The translations under genes and the position numbers were made by a program. Shown here piece by piece: positions 28,392 to 37,564 of a DNA stretch of 64,000 bases. Position 1 is the first letter of the stretch, and each line of letters starts with the position of its first letter. The DNA comes from Methanolobus psychrotolerans (GTDB lineage Archaea; Halobacteriota; Methanosarcinia; Methanosarcinales; Methanosarcinaceae). The notes beneath the pieces were generated by a model. That model was not told the DNA's origin, did not search any database, and was given only the letters and a program-made list of their open reading frames with translations. Where the stretch lies: NCBI RefSeq assembly GCF_002243045.1, contig NZ_MBKP01000010.1, positions 62,001 through 126,000 on the forward strand. The letters are read 5' to 3'.

Positions 28392-28772
28392 CTATCTGTC
28401 TGTTCCTCTAGAATTGGCTTCCATCTCCAGCATCTTCCTTTTAAGCTCAACCTTCTCACCACAGGTTTCCCCGCAAAAGCCTCCTATCCCTGAAGATGAG
28501 ACTATGCGGTGGCAGGGTATGATTACAGGATATGGGTTTTTCGCAACTGCACTGCCTACAGCTCTTGCAGCGCCATGGTTTCCAATACGACAGGCAAGTT
28601 CCTGGTAGGTAATGGTCTCTCCGTAAGGGATCTTTCTAACCTCATAAAGAACTCTGCGCTGGAAATCCGTAAGGCTGCAGAGGTCAGGTTCGTAATCTGA
28701 GAAATCGATCATTTCGCCGGCAAAATATCTTAATATGGCCTGGAAGACGTTTTCATCTTTCATCTTTGTCAT
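28392..28772 (-). CDS. ogt: Methylated-DNA--protein-cysteine methyltransferase
   Basis: A 126-residue suicide repair protein that takes the methyl group from O6-methylguanine. The active-site PCHRIV is present, with the helix-turn-helix region ITYQELACRIGNHGAARAVGSA that binds DNA and the C-terminal KVELKRKMLEME. It is short: only a reduced N-terminal domain precedes the catalytic part. ATG at 28772 follows AAGGAAG. The frame is open up to 28850 but that part overlaps the protease gene. The 20-base overlap with the upstream gene suggests coupling. It could act on other alkyl adducts. Confidence 0.88.
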   Translation of the reverse strand: MTKMKDENVFQAILRYFAGEMIDFSDYEPDLCSLTDFQRRVLYEVRKIPYGETITYQELACRIGNHGAARAVGSAVAKNPYPVIIPCHRIVSSSGIGGFCGETCGEKVELKRKMLEMEANSRGTDR

Positions 28773-29460
28773 CGCTGAAAACTTCCTTCTCAAGATCCTT
28801 TCTTTTTTTCTTGTAGTGAAGCCAGCCGGTGCCGTGGTATGAAATAACAATTAATGCAGCAATTGCTATCAATAGAAGCAGTGGCCAGGTGGACTGGAGC
28901 AGGAGGGGGTTGATTTCTTCCTTGCGGTCATAGGTGGGGTACATAATATCATTTCTGTTATTACTGTGCCCAAGTCCCAGTGCGTGTCCCAACTCATGTG
29001 TGGCTATGTTCTGCATGGTGTTATCTCCGTATTGCACCCACGAGTATCCTTTGAAATTCCCGGTTTCCAGCACGATATCAACACGCTCAAAGCGACCATT
29101 CACCTCGTATGGCCTGGCAAATCCGGCAACACCATTCTCAACACCTGCATCTTTTTCCAGGTTATCTACCCACATGACCAGGATGTCAGCATAATCAACA
29201 TCTACAATCTCAAAAATTGCCTGGTACCCTAACTGTCCGTTTCCGCCGGTTTCCCAATATTTGAGTGCATTCTCTACATCGGTCCTGTAGCTTGGGCTGT
29301 AATGCTCAGGAACATTCGTGTCGTCAATATAAACAGTAATTGGACTGTGGTCCCAGGGTTTGGGATTTAATATACTTTCCTCGCTATCTGAATGCCTCTG
29401 GCTCTCTGATGCAAATGCTATTGCAATGAGGATTATCATGGCAATTATTATTCGTTTCAT
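28753..29460 (-). CDS. Membrane-anchored matrixin-like zinc metalloprotease
   Basis: A 235-residue secreted protease. It has an N-terminal signal or anchor helix (KRIIIAMIILIAIAFA), the catalytic ATHELGHALGLGHS (HExxHxxGxxH) near residue 160, and the Met-turn IMYP just after, as in matrixins/metzincins. A C-terminal membrane helix (about 192-212) and a charged cytoplasmic tail (KKKRKD) follow. It should face outside the cell. No propeptide cysteine switch is seen. ATG 29460 is preferred over GTG 29469. Upstream is a divergent gap with the HAD gene. The substrate may be S-layer or other envelope proteins. Confidence 0.85.
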   Translation of the reverse strand: MKRIIIAMIILIAIAFASESQRHSDSEESILNPKPWDHSPITVYIDDTNVPEHYSPSYRTDVENALKYWETGGNGQLGYQAIFEIVDVDYADILVMWVDNLEKDAGVENGVAGFARPYEVNGRFERVDIVLETGNFKGYSWVQYGDNTMQNIATHELGHALGLGHSNNRNDIMYPTYDRKEEINPLLLQSTWPLLLLIAIAALIVISYHGTGWLHYKKKRKDLEKEVFSDDKDER

Positions 29461-29586
29461 TCTGGTCACAATTACTTTAGCTTGAAAATTGTAGTTGCTT
29501 GCATATTAGTCATTTGGCACAGTTTTACATGTTTGGATTTAGTTGTCTATGATTAACTGTATATTTGATAAATGCAATCAGGATTT

Positions 29587-30405
29587 ATGGAAAAACGTGT
29601 TGCTGTCGTCTTTGACAGTGCCGGGACACTGTTACACATGTATCGTGTTGCAAAGGAGATGAGCACCGGTTCTATCCTTGAAGATATACAGACTACGCTT
29701 CTTGTTGCAGAGAAGGCCAACAGGGCTCTTGTAGTTTTAAGAGCACGGTTTGAAGAGCTTATGCTGTGTGATCCTGACATGGAATTGCATGAATTTATTG
29801 ACAGGTATAATATCGATCTTGGTATAAGTTGCTCCAGCAGTCCTTTTCAACTGGACGATGTCTACGGAATCATAAGGCAGAACTCAACAAAGGTGAGCGA
29901 TCTTAATGATGTGATATCTCTTGTAAAAGGTCGTTGTCCCAATGTCTTTTACCTTGCGGCAGGTCTTGTTGTGGACTCGCAGGATAATGTTGTGCCATAT
30001 GTCCTGAGCACAGGTGGTCAGGTGTATTCTAAAACATCTGCGGCAATTAAGTTTCTGAGGGAGCTTGGTACAGATATCTACATAGCTTCAGGGGATGATT
30101 CTCAGAACCTTCAAAATCTTGCCGCATTTCTGAATATCTCCATGAATGACGTTTTTTCAGTTGCCACAACTAGTGATAAAGAGCACATAGTCAAAGATCT
30201 CAAGAAATACTATGATTCTGTCGTTATGGTAGGGGATGGAATGAATGATATCCTTGCTTTAAGGGCAGCTGATGTGGGTATTCTCCTGTACCAGCAGGGG
30301 GCCGAAAGGCCGCAGATCCTCGTGGATGCAGCAGACATTATAATAGGCAATATAATCGAAGTAGTGGACATTGTAAAAAACATAAATAGCAGTGCGACTT
30401 CATAA
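29587..30405 (+). CDS. HAD-superfamily phosphatase, P-type-ATPase-like
   Basis: A HAD hydrolase of about 272 residues. The nucleophile motif is VVFDSAGTLL near the N-terminus. The sequence ends with KDLKKYYDSVVMVGDGMNDILALRAADVGIL, the motif IV form seen in P-type ATPases and Cof phosphatases. In motif I the second acidic residue is replaced (DSAGT rather than DxDGT), a form known in phosphonatase-like or ATPase-type members. I favour ATG 29587 (AGGA upstream) over 29572. Methanogen relatives lie next to MCR-activation genes, as here (250 bases upstream of atwA), but a role in methanogenesis is unproven. Confidence 0.75.
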   Translation: MEKRVAVVFDSAGTLLHMYRVAKEMSTGSILEDIQTTLLVAEKANRALVVLRARFEELMLCDPDMELHEFIDRYNIDLGISCSSSPFQLDDVYGIIRQNSTKVSDLNDVISLVKGRCPNVFYLAAGLVVDSQDNVVPYVLSTGGQVYSKTSAAIKFLRELGTDIYIASGDDSQNLQNLAAFLNISMNDVFSVATTSDKEHIVKDLKKYYDSVVMVGDGMNDILALRAADVGILLYQQGAERPQILVDAADIIIGNIIEVVDIVKNINSSATS

Positions 30406-30552
30406 AATCGATATCAATCTCCATTTTATAGAAGTTAACAGTGCGAAACAGATGCGTTACGTTTATGTATTGAGTTCAATAATCCAACAGTAATTCTTTA
30501 AAAAAGAGCGCTAAAAACTTGTTATCAGGTCTGCATGGGTTCAAGAACGCTA

Positions 30553-30575
30553 GTTTTGTATGTAATCTACAAAAC
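30553..30575. promoter_or_regulatory. Inverted repeat upstream of the atwA-mmp operon
   Basis: A perfect 8-bp inverted repeat, GTTTTGTA and TACAAAAC with a seven-base spacer, lies about 80 bases before the atwA ATG. A TATA-like ATATGCATA follows at about 30594-30602. It could be a regulator site or an mRNA hairpin if transcription starts further upstream. Confidence 0.45.
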
Positions 30576-30654
30576 CGTTAAGTAATTTGAGTAGATATGC
30601 ATATCATTAGTAGTGAGAAAGAACTCCTATGCACCCCTGGGCGGAGGAAATCAA

Positions 30655-32268
30655 ATGGCATTATTCATTGAAGTCAAAAACCTGACACTTGAATTTGATG
30701 GTGTCAAAGTTCTCAAAGATATAAACCTGACAATCAACGAAGGAGAAGTTCTTGGTATCCTTGGAAGAAGCGGTTCCGGTAAAACAGTATTGATGCACGT
30801 CCTGCGTGGTGTTGAAGAGTATGAAGGTATTAGTGGAGAGGTTATCTATCACCTCGCAAGATGCGAAAAATGCGGGCATATAGAACCTCCATGCAAGGTA
30901 GGGAACGAATGCTCTGCCTGTGGTAAGGATACCCTCAAGTCCTTTGAAGCAGATTTCATAAAGCTTCCGCTTCATGACCCTGCAAGACGCGAGATAACCA
31001 AAAGGATCGCTATCATGCTCCAGCGTACATTTGCTCTATATGGTGATGACAGGGTCATTACAAATGTCGTAAACTCTCTCACAGAGATTGGTGTAAATAA
31101 CGAGGCTGCCCTGCCCCGTGCTGTGGAGCTCCTGGAAAAGGTACAGCTCTCGCATCGTATGATGCACGTTGCCCGTGACCTAAGTGGCGGTGAGAAACAG
31201 AGGGTGGTTCTTGCCAGGCAACTTGTAAGGGATCCAATGCTTCTTATTGCCGATGAACCAACCGGTACGCTTGACCCCAGGACTGCAGATGTAGTCCACG
31301 ATGTTATTGCAAAGGCAGTCAAAGACTACAATATGACAATGGTCATTACTTCACACTGGTCTGAGGTAGTTGAAGACCTTGCTGATAAGGCTATCATTCT
31401 TGAAGACGGGGCAATTGTAAAGGAAGGTTCCCCATCAGAAGTTGCAAAAGAATTCATGCAGCTTATCTGTTCTGTGGAAAAGAAATGTGATGTCGTTGTC
31501 GGTGACCCATTGATCAAGGTAGATAACCTTGTAAAAAAGTACATATCAGTGAGCCGAGGTGTCGTTTACGCTGTAAATGATGTTTCATTTGACGTAAAGG
31601 AAGGTGAGATCTTCGGTCTTGCAGGTACCAGCGGTGCAGGAAAGACCACAACTTCTGAAGCTCTCATGGGTATTGTACAGCCAACAAGCGGTGAGATACA
31701 GGTGCGTGTCGGAGATGAATGGGTAGACATGAAAAAACCAGGTCCAGAATGCAGGGGACGTGCAGTCAAGTACATGGGCATACTGCATCAGGAATATGGA
31801 CTATATACTCACAGGACGATCATTGACAATCTTACCGAATCAATAGGAATTGATCTTCCTTATGAGCTTGCTGTGAGAAAGGCAATCAATACCTTGATGG
31901 CCACCGGATTCACTGAAGAAAAGGCAAAATCTATATTATCAAAGATGTCAGATGAGATTAGTGAAGGTGAAAGGCACAGGGTTGCATTGGCTCAGATATT
32001 GATAAAGGAACCAAATATCATTATAATGGATGAACCAACGGGAACAATGGACCCATTCACTAAGAAAGAGGTCACAAAGTCTATTCTGGAAGCACGTGAG
32101 AAGATGGGTGACACTTTTGTCATCGTATCACATGACATGGACTTCCTAGAAGAGATATGTGATCGCGTAGCTCTTATGAGAAACGGTAAAATAGTTAGTA
32201 TAGGGGCTCCTGCTGCTGTCCTGTCACAACTTACTGAAGAAGAACGCATGGAAGCGGCGGAACCATAA
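30655..32268 (+). CDS. atwA: Methyl-coenzyme M reductase activation component A2 (double ABC ATPase)
   Basis: A 537-residue ATPase that powers reductive activation of MCR. It has two ABC nucleotide-binding domains in one chain: Walker A GRSGSGKT at 37-44, signature LSGGEKQR and Walker B LLIADEPTGT, then a second set with GTSGAGKT near 324, ISEGERHR and IIIMDEPTGT. A cysteine-rich insert (CEKCG at 70-74, then C80 and CSAC at 86-89) lies in the first domain, probably metal-binding. No membrane segments. GGAGG precedes the ATG by seven bases. It leads an operon of marker genes that supply the activation complex. Confidence 0.95.
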   Translation: MALFIEVKNLTLEFDGVKVLKDINLTINEGEVLGILGRSGSGKTVLMHVLRGVEEYEGISGEVIYHLARCEKCGHIEPPCKVGNECSACGKDTLKSFEADFIKLPLHDPARREITKRIAIMLQRTFALYGDDRVITNVVNSLTEIGVNNEAALPRAVELLEKVQLSHRMMHVARDLSGGEKQRVVLARQLVRDPMLLIADEPTGTLDPRTADVVHDVIAKAVKDYNMTMVITSHWSEVVEDLADKAIILEDGAIVKEGSPSEVAKEFMQLICSVEKKCDVVVGDPLIKVDNLVKKYISVSRGVVYAVNDVSFDVKEGEIFGLAGTSGAGKTTTSEALMGIVQPTSGEIQVRVGDEWVDMKKPGPECRGRAVKYMGILHQEYGLYTHRTIIDNLTESIGIDLPYELAVRKAINTLMATGFTEEKAKSILSKMSDEISEGERHRVALAQILIKEPNIIIMDEPTGTMDPFTKKEVTKSILEAREKMGDTFVIVSHDMDFLEEICDRVALMRNGKIVSIGAPAAVLSQLTEEERMEAAEP

Positions 32269-32298
32269 TATTCTAAAAAGGTTACGGAGGAGTTTGAC

Positions 32299-33846
32299 AC
32301 GAGTGGCGAAATAACAGTAGAGGTCAACGGACAGGAACTGAAATTACCAGAAAGTTCAACCCTTGAGGACGCCATCAGGGTGTCAAACGCACCTTACAGG
32401 AAAGGGACATCAATTGGGATTCTCATTGAAAAAAGTGACCTGAAGTCACAGGCCTTTGTTGAATACCTTGTGAAAACATCCAAAGGTGAGTTCAAGATAG
32501 AACTTCTGAATGACTCTTCCCCTTCTTCAAAAAAATGGATATCTATTTTTAAAGACTTTACTGATATACCTGTCCGCTGGACCAGTAAAGATGCTCTTGC
32601 GTTTGGCCCGTTCAACACTGATCTGGAGCCTGTACGCGGCAGCACTGATATGGACAGGTTTACTTTGCTTTTCGGTGCAGGTGGTGGTGATGCCGCAAAT
32701 ACCCATATCATTCTCAGTAAGACTAAACATGCTTCAGAATATGGTGCACCTGAAGAGGGTGTATTCGCACGGGTCATAAGCGGCAAGCATGTTCTCCCGG
32801 ATCTTGTCAGGAGTGACAGGATCTTGTCAGTAGAACCTGTAGTTGAATGGGAAAAGACAGGAGAACACATTTGTACTACTGACCTTTCGGTCAAACTTGA
32901 GGATGGTTCAAAGATATTCACATATGTTGAAATTGAGATAGACCCTCTGGCTCCTGAAGGTGCAGAGTTCTTCTTTGCTGTTACCAGAGATGGCACTTTC
33001 AACATTGATTTTGTTTCAAGTTCTTTTATATCTGATCATCGTTTCCAGGGTGAGCTGGTAACGTACGAGAATTTTGAATCCAGATCAAAAGGTGCTGTTT
33101 TTGTCCGGACTGTAGGGTACGGTGCAGGAAAGCTATATATTTCCACAGATGACCGCACCTCCTCTATCATGCACTCTGTTATAGGTCATGTCATAAAAGG
33201 CATTGAACTTTCTAGAATGGCAGAGAGTGGCCAGAAGATAATGGTAGAATCCATTCCCGATCCTATCATGTTGCTAGGCATGGCCAATGCAGATGCCCAA
33301 AAGGAAATGGAAGCTCTTGGTATTGAAGTCATCAGGGAAGGCCATACTGAAGATGACGGTTTTATAGTCAAGCAAACGCCTGCAACAACAATTGAAATCA
33401 TACATGAAGGGAAAGTCACCGTTCAAGGGGTAGACCCGGAGAAGCTTGTGACTATCAAGCTTTATAATGATCTTGCTCCCAAGACACTTGACTTCTTCAG
33501 GCATGCCGTAGGCCTCCAGTATAATCCGGTTGGTGTACTCCCTATAATGATGACTTATGAGAATACATATATTTTCAAGGCAGAGAAGCCGGCTGAAAAA
33601 TATAAGGAGATCTTCCCGGAAAACACTCCGATAAAGACCTTTGCCGGTGAGATCGGTGTCACGAACCAGGCTGCAAAGAGAGCTGGTATGATAGGTGTCA
33701 AGACAACAGATGACGATCTTTTCGGGCCAACCGGGGAAAGGTTTGCGAACACTAATATTGTCGGTAAAATACTCGAAATTGATAAACTCAAACATTTCAA
33801 GGATGGAGATGTCATATATATCTTAGAGGGCAGCAGGGAGGAATGA
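32299..33846 (+). CDS. mmp3: Methanogenesis marker protein 3 with non-canonical ACG start
   Basis: A 515-residue methanogenesis marker 3, part of the MCR activation machinery. The N-terminus is a ubiquitin/ThiS-like strand pattern (GEITVEVNGQELKLPESST). The C-terminal third resembles cyclophilin-like folds (VTIKLYNDLAPKTLDFF). The frame between the atwA stop and GTG 32380 clearly codes but has no ATG/GTG/TTG. A strong GGAGGAG (32286-32292) sits six bases before ACG at 32299, which I take as start. GTG 32380 would remove the first domain. It is in the same frame as atwA, 30 bases downstream, and overlaps mmp6. Confidence 0.9.
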   Translation, partial: TSGEITVEVNGQELKLPESSTLEDAIRVSNAPYRKGTSIGILIEKSDLKSQAFVEYLVKTSKGEFKIELLNDSSPSSKKWISIFKDFTDIPVRWTSKDALAFGPFNTDLEPVRGSTDMDRFTLLFGAGGGDAANTHIILSKTKHASEYGAPEEGVFARVISGKHVLPDLVRSDRILSVEPVVEWEKTGEHICTTDLSVKLEDGSKIFTYVEIEIDPLAPEGAEFFFAVTRDGTFNIDFVSSSFISDHRFQGELVTYENFESRSKGAVFVRTVGYGAGKLYISTDDRTSSIMHSVIGHVIKGIELSRMAESGQKIMVESIPDPIMLLGMANADAQKEMEALGIEVIREGHTEDDGFIVKQTPATTIEIIHEGKVTVQGVDPEKLVTIKLYNDLAPKTLDFFRHAVGLQYNPVGVLPIMMTYENTYIFKAEKPAEKYKEIFPENTPIKTFAGEIGVTNQAAKRAGMIGVKTTDDDLFGPTGERFANTNIVGKILEIDKLKHFKDGDVIYILEGSREE

Positions 33847-33848
33847 AT

Positions 33849-34283
33849 ATGGCTGAAGGAACTGAAGATGTCATAACAAAACTTGTAGTTACAAGTTCGG
33901 ATAGTGTGTTGCCCATTGATGCTGCTATGAAGATATATGAATCTAATACTAATATCGTCATAAAAGAAACTTGTTTTGGCACCATGGTCACAGGTCCCAG
34001 GGATGCTGTGGACAAAGTGGTAAAAGAGGTTGTGGACCTTGATAAGAATCACATATTTGTAAAAGAGAGAGGTTTCCCTCCGGGAGATGAAAGACGCTGC
34101 CGTGCCTCCCGTGGTGGCGGGGCAAGGCCTGGATTTTATTTTCTCAAGGAAGAGTCAATGATGCTCCCTATGATCGGCAAAGCACTTGACAAATATGATC
34201 GGAAAGTCCCTCTCAAAGAAACAGAACATAAGAAAAGGCTTGAAGTAAAAGATCTTCAGGATATAATCGAATCCACCTTATGA
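33849..34283 (+). CDS. mmp6: Methanogenesis marker protein 6
   Basis: A 144-residue methanogen-specific protein. Distinctive segments are TKLVVTSSDS near the N-terminus, KETCFGTMVTG, and the proline/arginine-rich ERGFPPGDERRCRA, followed by a glycine-rich GGGARPGF. ATG 33849 is favoured because GGAGG (33837-33841) lies seven bases before it; ATG 33843, overlapping the mmp3 stop, is too close. Its exact function is unknown, but conserved linkage with atwA and mmp3 points to MCR maturation or activation. Confidence 0.9.
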   Translation: MAEGTEDVITKLVVTSSDSVLPIDAAMKIYESNTNIVIKETCFGTMVTGPRDAVDKVVKEVVDLDKNHIFVKERGFPPGDERRCRASRGGGARPGFYFLKEESMMLPMIGKALDKYDRKVPLKETEHKKRLEVKDLQDIIESTL

Positions 34284-34292
34284 GGCAATACA

Positions 34293-34754
34293 ATGGCAAA
34301 AGTTATCATATACCCTACAAACAGCCTAATCCTTTCTGACCTGGTCCAGAGGTTTGGCCACACACCCCTTGCAATGATGGAAAAGATCAAGGAAAAGATA
34401 TCAACTGTTGGTGTAGATTCCCCGCCACTTAACATCACCGCAGAAGAACCAAAGCATGGACTGAAGTATGCGGCTGTGGAGGTTCCGGCAGGTGTCAGGG
34501 GCAGGATGGCGATCGTAGGGCCCATGATAGAACAGGCAGATGCGGGTATAATTGTTGGTGAGTCCCCTCTTGCATTTGGTTGTATGGGATGTGCCCGCAC
34601 CAACGAGCTTACAAAGTTTCTCATAAGGAACCGTGATATACCTCTCCTTGAACTTGATTTTCCGAAAGCAGATGATGAGGGACAGGAATTTGTGTACCGG
34701 ATAGCTGAGTTTTTGAAATCATTGCCGCAGAAGAGTGAGGAGGCAACAGAATGA
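34293..34754 (+). CDS. mmp5: Methanogenesis marker protein 5
   Basis: A 153-residue methanogen-specific protein starting [15 protein letters not shown], with a conserved cysteine pair in [16 protein letters not shown] (about residues 95-100) that could hold a metal or cluster. The overall look is an alpha/beta protein. GAGG precedes the ATG at 34293. The stop overlaps the ATG of the next gene (ATGA), indicating coupled translation. Its role is inferred from operon context with MCR activation genes. Confidence 0.9.
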   Translation: MAKVIIYPTNSLILSDLVQRFGHTPLAMMEKIKEKISTVGVDSPPLNITAEEPKHGLKYAAVEVPAGVRGRMAIVGPMIEQADAGIIVGESPLAFGCMGCARTNELTKFLIRNRDIPLLELDFPKADDEGQEFVYRIAEFLKSLPQKSEEATE

Positions 34755-35992
34755 ATGATGAAGCTGTCGTAAAAGTGGCACTGGTGTCATGTGGTTCCGA
34801 GTATGCAGGTGTTCACGGTGAACTTGATTCAGTTGCAGCTAGCGTCAATGCTAAACTCATATACCCTGAGATAGATGTCAATGTCCTTGACACAATCGGA
34901 AAGGATTTTGGCATAGAGGCCGCAAGTCCTGATCTTCGCCTTATGATGGCAAGGGCCATGGCTGTTGTGGCAGGTATTTCGGATGTGGATGGTGTATTCA
35001 TAACTTCATGTTTCAGATGTGCTGAGGCGGCTATAGTCAGGAACGAAGTTCGTCGCTACATAAACAAGCACTCTGATCTTCCAGTTATAAGTTATTCTTT
35101 TACGGAGCGTACAACGGCGGCAACCCTATTGACGCGTATGGAAGCTCTAACTACTATCGCAAGGCGCAGACATCTTCTTGCAAGGGAGAAGCAAAGCGGA
35201 CTTACTGCAGGCATTGACTCCGGCTCCACAACCACAAAGGCAGTCATCATGAAGGACAACAAGATATTAGGTTCTGGTTGGGTGCCTACGATAAAGGTTA
35301 TTGACAGTGCAACAGAAGCTTTCAATCAAGCGCTTGAAGAAGCTGGTGTCAAACAGGAAGACATCCAGGCGATAGGTACCACAGGATATGGTCGTTTCCT
35401 TGTAGGGGAACATTTCAAAGCCAAACTCATCCAGGAAGAGATCACTGTAAATTCAAAGGGTGCAGTCTATCTTGCGGGTAAACAGAAAGGATCTGCAACA
35501 GTTATTGATATAGGTGGAATGGATAACAAGGCTATATCTGTGGAAGACGGTATTCCGGGAATGTTCACCATGGGTGGTATTTGTGCAGGTGCTTCAGGTC
35601 GTTTCCTCGATATGACTGCAAAAAGGCTTGGTGTGGATATCACTGAACTTGGTGCCCTTGCGGTGAAGGGTATGCAGGAAAAAGTTGATATGAACAGTTA
35701 TTGTATCGTTTTCGGTATCCAGTCACTTGTAAACTCCCTTGCCAAGGGTTCAACGCCTGAGGATGTTGCTGCAGCTGCATGTCACAGTGTGGTGGAGCAG
35801 ATATTCGAACAGCAGCTCCAGGAAGTTGATGTAAAGGAACCATTGATCCTTGTAGGCGGTTCCTCTCTGATCGAAGGTGTTCCAAAGGCCCTTGGCGAAT
35901 TGCTTAAGATAAATGTCCTTGTTCCTCCCAACTCTCATTTGATAGGTGCTGTTGGAAGTGCTTTGTTGGCATCAGGATTTGTGGAGGAGTAA
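34751..35992 (+). CDS. mmp15: Methanogenesis marker protein 15 (BadF/BcrA-type ASKHA ATPase)
   Basis: A 413-residue ATPase of the ASKHA fold, related to activators of 2-hydroxyacyl-CoA dehydratases. The nucleotide motifs [14 protein letters not shown] near residue 153 and [18 protein letters not shown], are visible. The cluster-type segment [14 protein letters not shown] holds the conserved cysteine, and the C-terminus has LVGGSSL. The first 150 residues are an extra domain with [12 protein letters not shown]. By analogy it may use ATP to drive low-potential electron transfer from an iron-sulfur cluster, which would suit Ni(I)-F430 formation. Biochemical proof is lacking as far as I know. Confidence 0.92.
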   Translation: MNDEAVVKVALVSCGSEYAGVHGELDSVAASVNAKLIYPEIDVNVLDTIGKDFGIEAASPDLRLMMARAMAVVAGISDVDGVFITSCFRCAEAAIVRNEVRRYINKHSDLPVISYSFTERTTAATLLTRMEALTTIARRRHLLAREKQSGLTAGIDSGSTTTKAVIMKDNKILGSGWVPTIKVIDSATEAFNQALEEAGVKQEDIQAIGTTGYGRFLVGEHFKAKLIQEEITVNSKGAVYLAGKQKGSATVIDIGGMDNKAISVEDGIPGMFTMGGICAGASGRFLDMTAKRLGVDITELGALAVKGMQEKVDMNSYCIVFGIQSLVNSLAKGSTPEDVAAAACHSVVEQIFEQQLQEVDVKEPLILVGGSSLIEGVPKALGELLKINVLVPPNSHLIGAVGSALLASGFVEE

Positions 35993-35997
35993 ATCTT

Positions 35998-36594
35998 ATG
36001 GAAGCTCTTGAGACTTTCATTGTAGAGTCCACTGTTCAGGAGGAAGGTGAGGCATACAGAAGCATAGTCTCTGACATCATTACCGAGCTGATACTTGGTG
36101 GTGCTATCGGACGGATAAAAGTTGTAGTAAGGCCGGAAGATTCCCTTTTCCAGATGGCAATTATTCTAAGAGGCAGCCAGCCAATGGTGAAACTGTCCGA
36201 TATTGGCAGTGTTGAGACCGGCAATATAGTTAAAAAAGAAGTAAAGATCTCGATAACGGAGGAAAAATATCTTTCAGAGCTTCTTGAACTGCTCTGGGCA
36301 AGATATGGGCGCACAAAGGTCTTCCAGCCTGAGAGAAATACACTGATCATCAATGCTGAAGATACAGATAGTGATATCAAGTTCCTTAAGGATATGGTGG
36401 TTGCAGACCCTCGCAGAACCCTTCAGTCAAGACTGGTGGAAATGGCTATAAGGGCCACACCCGAAGGGTTCAGGGTGCGCTACCATTCAATGGATAGCCA
36501 TAAGTTCGTCTTCGTAGCAAGTGAGGATCCTCTTAAACCGGAATGGATACAGGAAGCACACCAGATGGTTACAGAACTCATGGAGGAGAAATAA
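35998..36594 (+). CDS. mmp17: Methanogenesis marker protein 17
   Basis: A 198-residue methanogen-specific protein found with Mmp7 and Mmp3 in MCR activation preparations. It begins METFIV-like after EALETFIVES, with the conserved RIKVVVRPED, QMAIILRG and WARYGRTKVFQPERNTL segments. It is rich in short strands, with no cysteine cluster visible. It lies five bases after mmp15 and its TAA overlaps the ATG of mmp7 by one base. Confidence 0.9.
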   Translation: MEALETFIVESTVQEEGEAYRSIVSDIITELILGGAIGRIKVVVRPEDSLFQMAIILRGSQPMVKLSDIGSVETGNIVKKEVKISITEEKYLSELLELLWARYGRTKVFQPERNTLIINAEDTDSDIKFLKDMVVADPRRTLQSRLVEMAIRATPEGFRVRYHSMDSHKFVFVASEDPLKPEWIQEAHQMVTELMEEK

Positions 36595-37532
36595 TGGCAG
36601 CGATATTGGAGCCATACATCTACGAGGGTGGTATTCACAAACATTCTCTTATTACAGAACTCCTGGAGGACCTTGGTGGATACCTTATACAGAAAGTACC
36701 TGCTGCAACAGAAGTCACACTTGTCATGCTGATCCCCCGGGATGATGTTCATCTTATCGAAGAGCTGGGAAAAAAACTCCTTGGTAAACTCACCCGTGCT
36801 CCGCTTACTGGTACCGAGATTGCCGTTGTTTCTCCCACACTTGCTTCTCACCATCTTCCGCATTCTGCCTGCGATATCGCAGAATTTATGCGCAGGGGGG
36901 GTGCGAATACAAATATGATAGGCCTTGCAAGAGGTATGGGCAGAAGAGTTTCCCTTTCTGACAACTACGAAAGGAAGCTTATCAATGAACATGATTTCGC
37001 ATTATTTTCCTTTGGTACCTTCAGTGATTGCATCAAGAACAAGAAGCCAAAACTGCTTGAGGGCATAACTATTCCTAAGATCGTGACAGGTGGACCTTGC
37101 AACCTTAAAACCGAGGATGTTGCAAATGCTGACCTGTATGTTGGTAATATTGGAAGGGTTGCCCATCGTCTGAGGAAAAGTGATGAACTCGGTGCACTTG
37201 ATGTCCTGTTGGAGAAGGTCGTGGAGGTAGTTGAGAAGATGCGTGAAGATATTGCAAAGGATCCCCTTGCTGTACTGCCTGCAAGGGTCATGAAAGAGAT
37301 CCACGAGCAGATACCGGATATCTTCAATGTGCTTTCGCCTGCTCCCGTCACACTTCAGCTTGATGGATTGCGTGTAAAGCTCCCATACGGAGAGTTCCAT
37401 AAAAAGGTTGAGAATCTTGAGTTCGATGAGGGATTAAAGCTGTCTGATATGGCGGTCATCACTCCTTCTAAAATGAAAAATTATATATTGGTCAAGATCA
37501 AACGTGAATCTGAGGTTGGATTTACCGCCTGA
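36594..37532 (+). CDS. mmp7: Methanogenesis marker protein 7
   Basis: A 312-residue methanogen-specific protein. It starts AAILEPYIYEGGI and has conserved SPTLASHHLPHSACDIAEF, RRGGANTNMIGLARGMG and VTGGPCNL segments. A few cysteines (SACD, FSDCIK, GGPC) could act as cluster ligands. Homologues copurify with MCR, McrC, Mmp3, Mmp17 and A2 during reductive activation. ATG 36594 overlaps the mmp17 stop (TAATG). The frame is open further upstream but that part overlaps mmp17. Confidence 0.92.
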   Translation: MAAILEPYIYEGGIHKHSLITELLEDLGGYLIQKVPAATEVTLVMLIPRDDVHLIEELGKKLLGKLTRAPLTGTEIAVVSPTLASHHLPHSACDIAEFMRRGGANTNMIGLARGMGRRVSLSDNYERKLINEHDFALFSFGTFSDCIKNKKPKLLEGITIPKIVTGGPCNLKTEDVANADLYVGNIGRVAHRLRKSDELGALDVLLEKVVEVVEKMREDIAKDPLAVLPARVMKEIHEQIPDIFNVLSPAPVTLQLDGLRVKLPYGEFHKKVENLEFDEGLKLSDMAVITPSKMKNYILVKIKRESEVGFTA

Positions 37533-37564
37533 TGTGGATATAATAATTGATTCATGAGGTTACT

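Noticed and set aside
30655-32268. atwA as an ordinary ABC transporter
   Set aside because: No membrane partner, two fused ATPase domains, cysteine-rich insert and marker-gene context identify MCR component A2.
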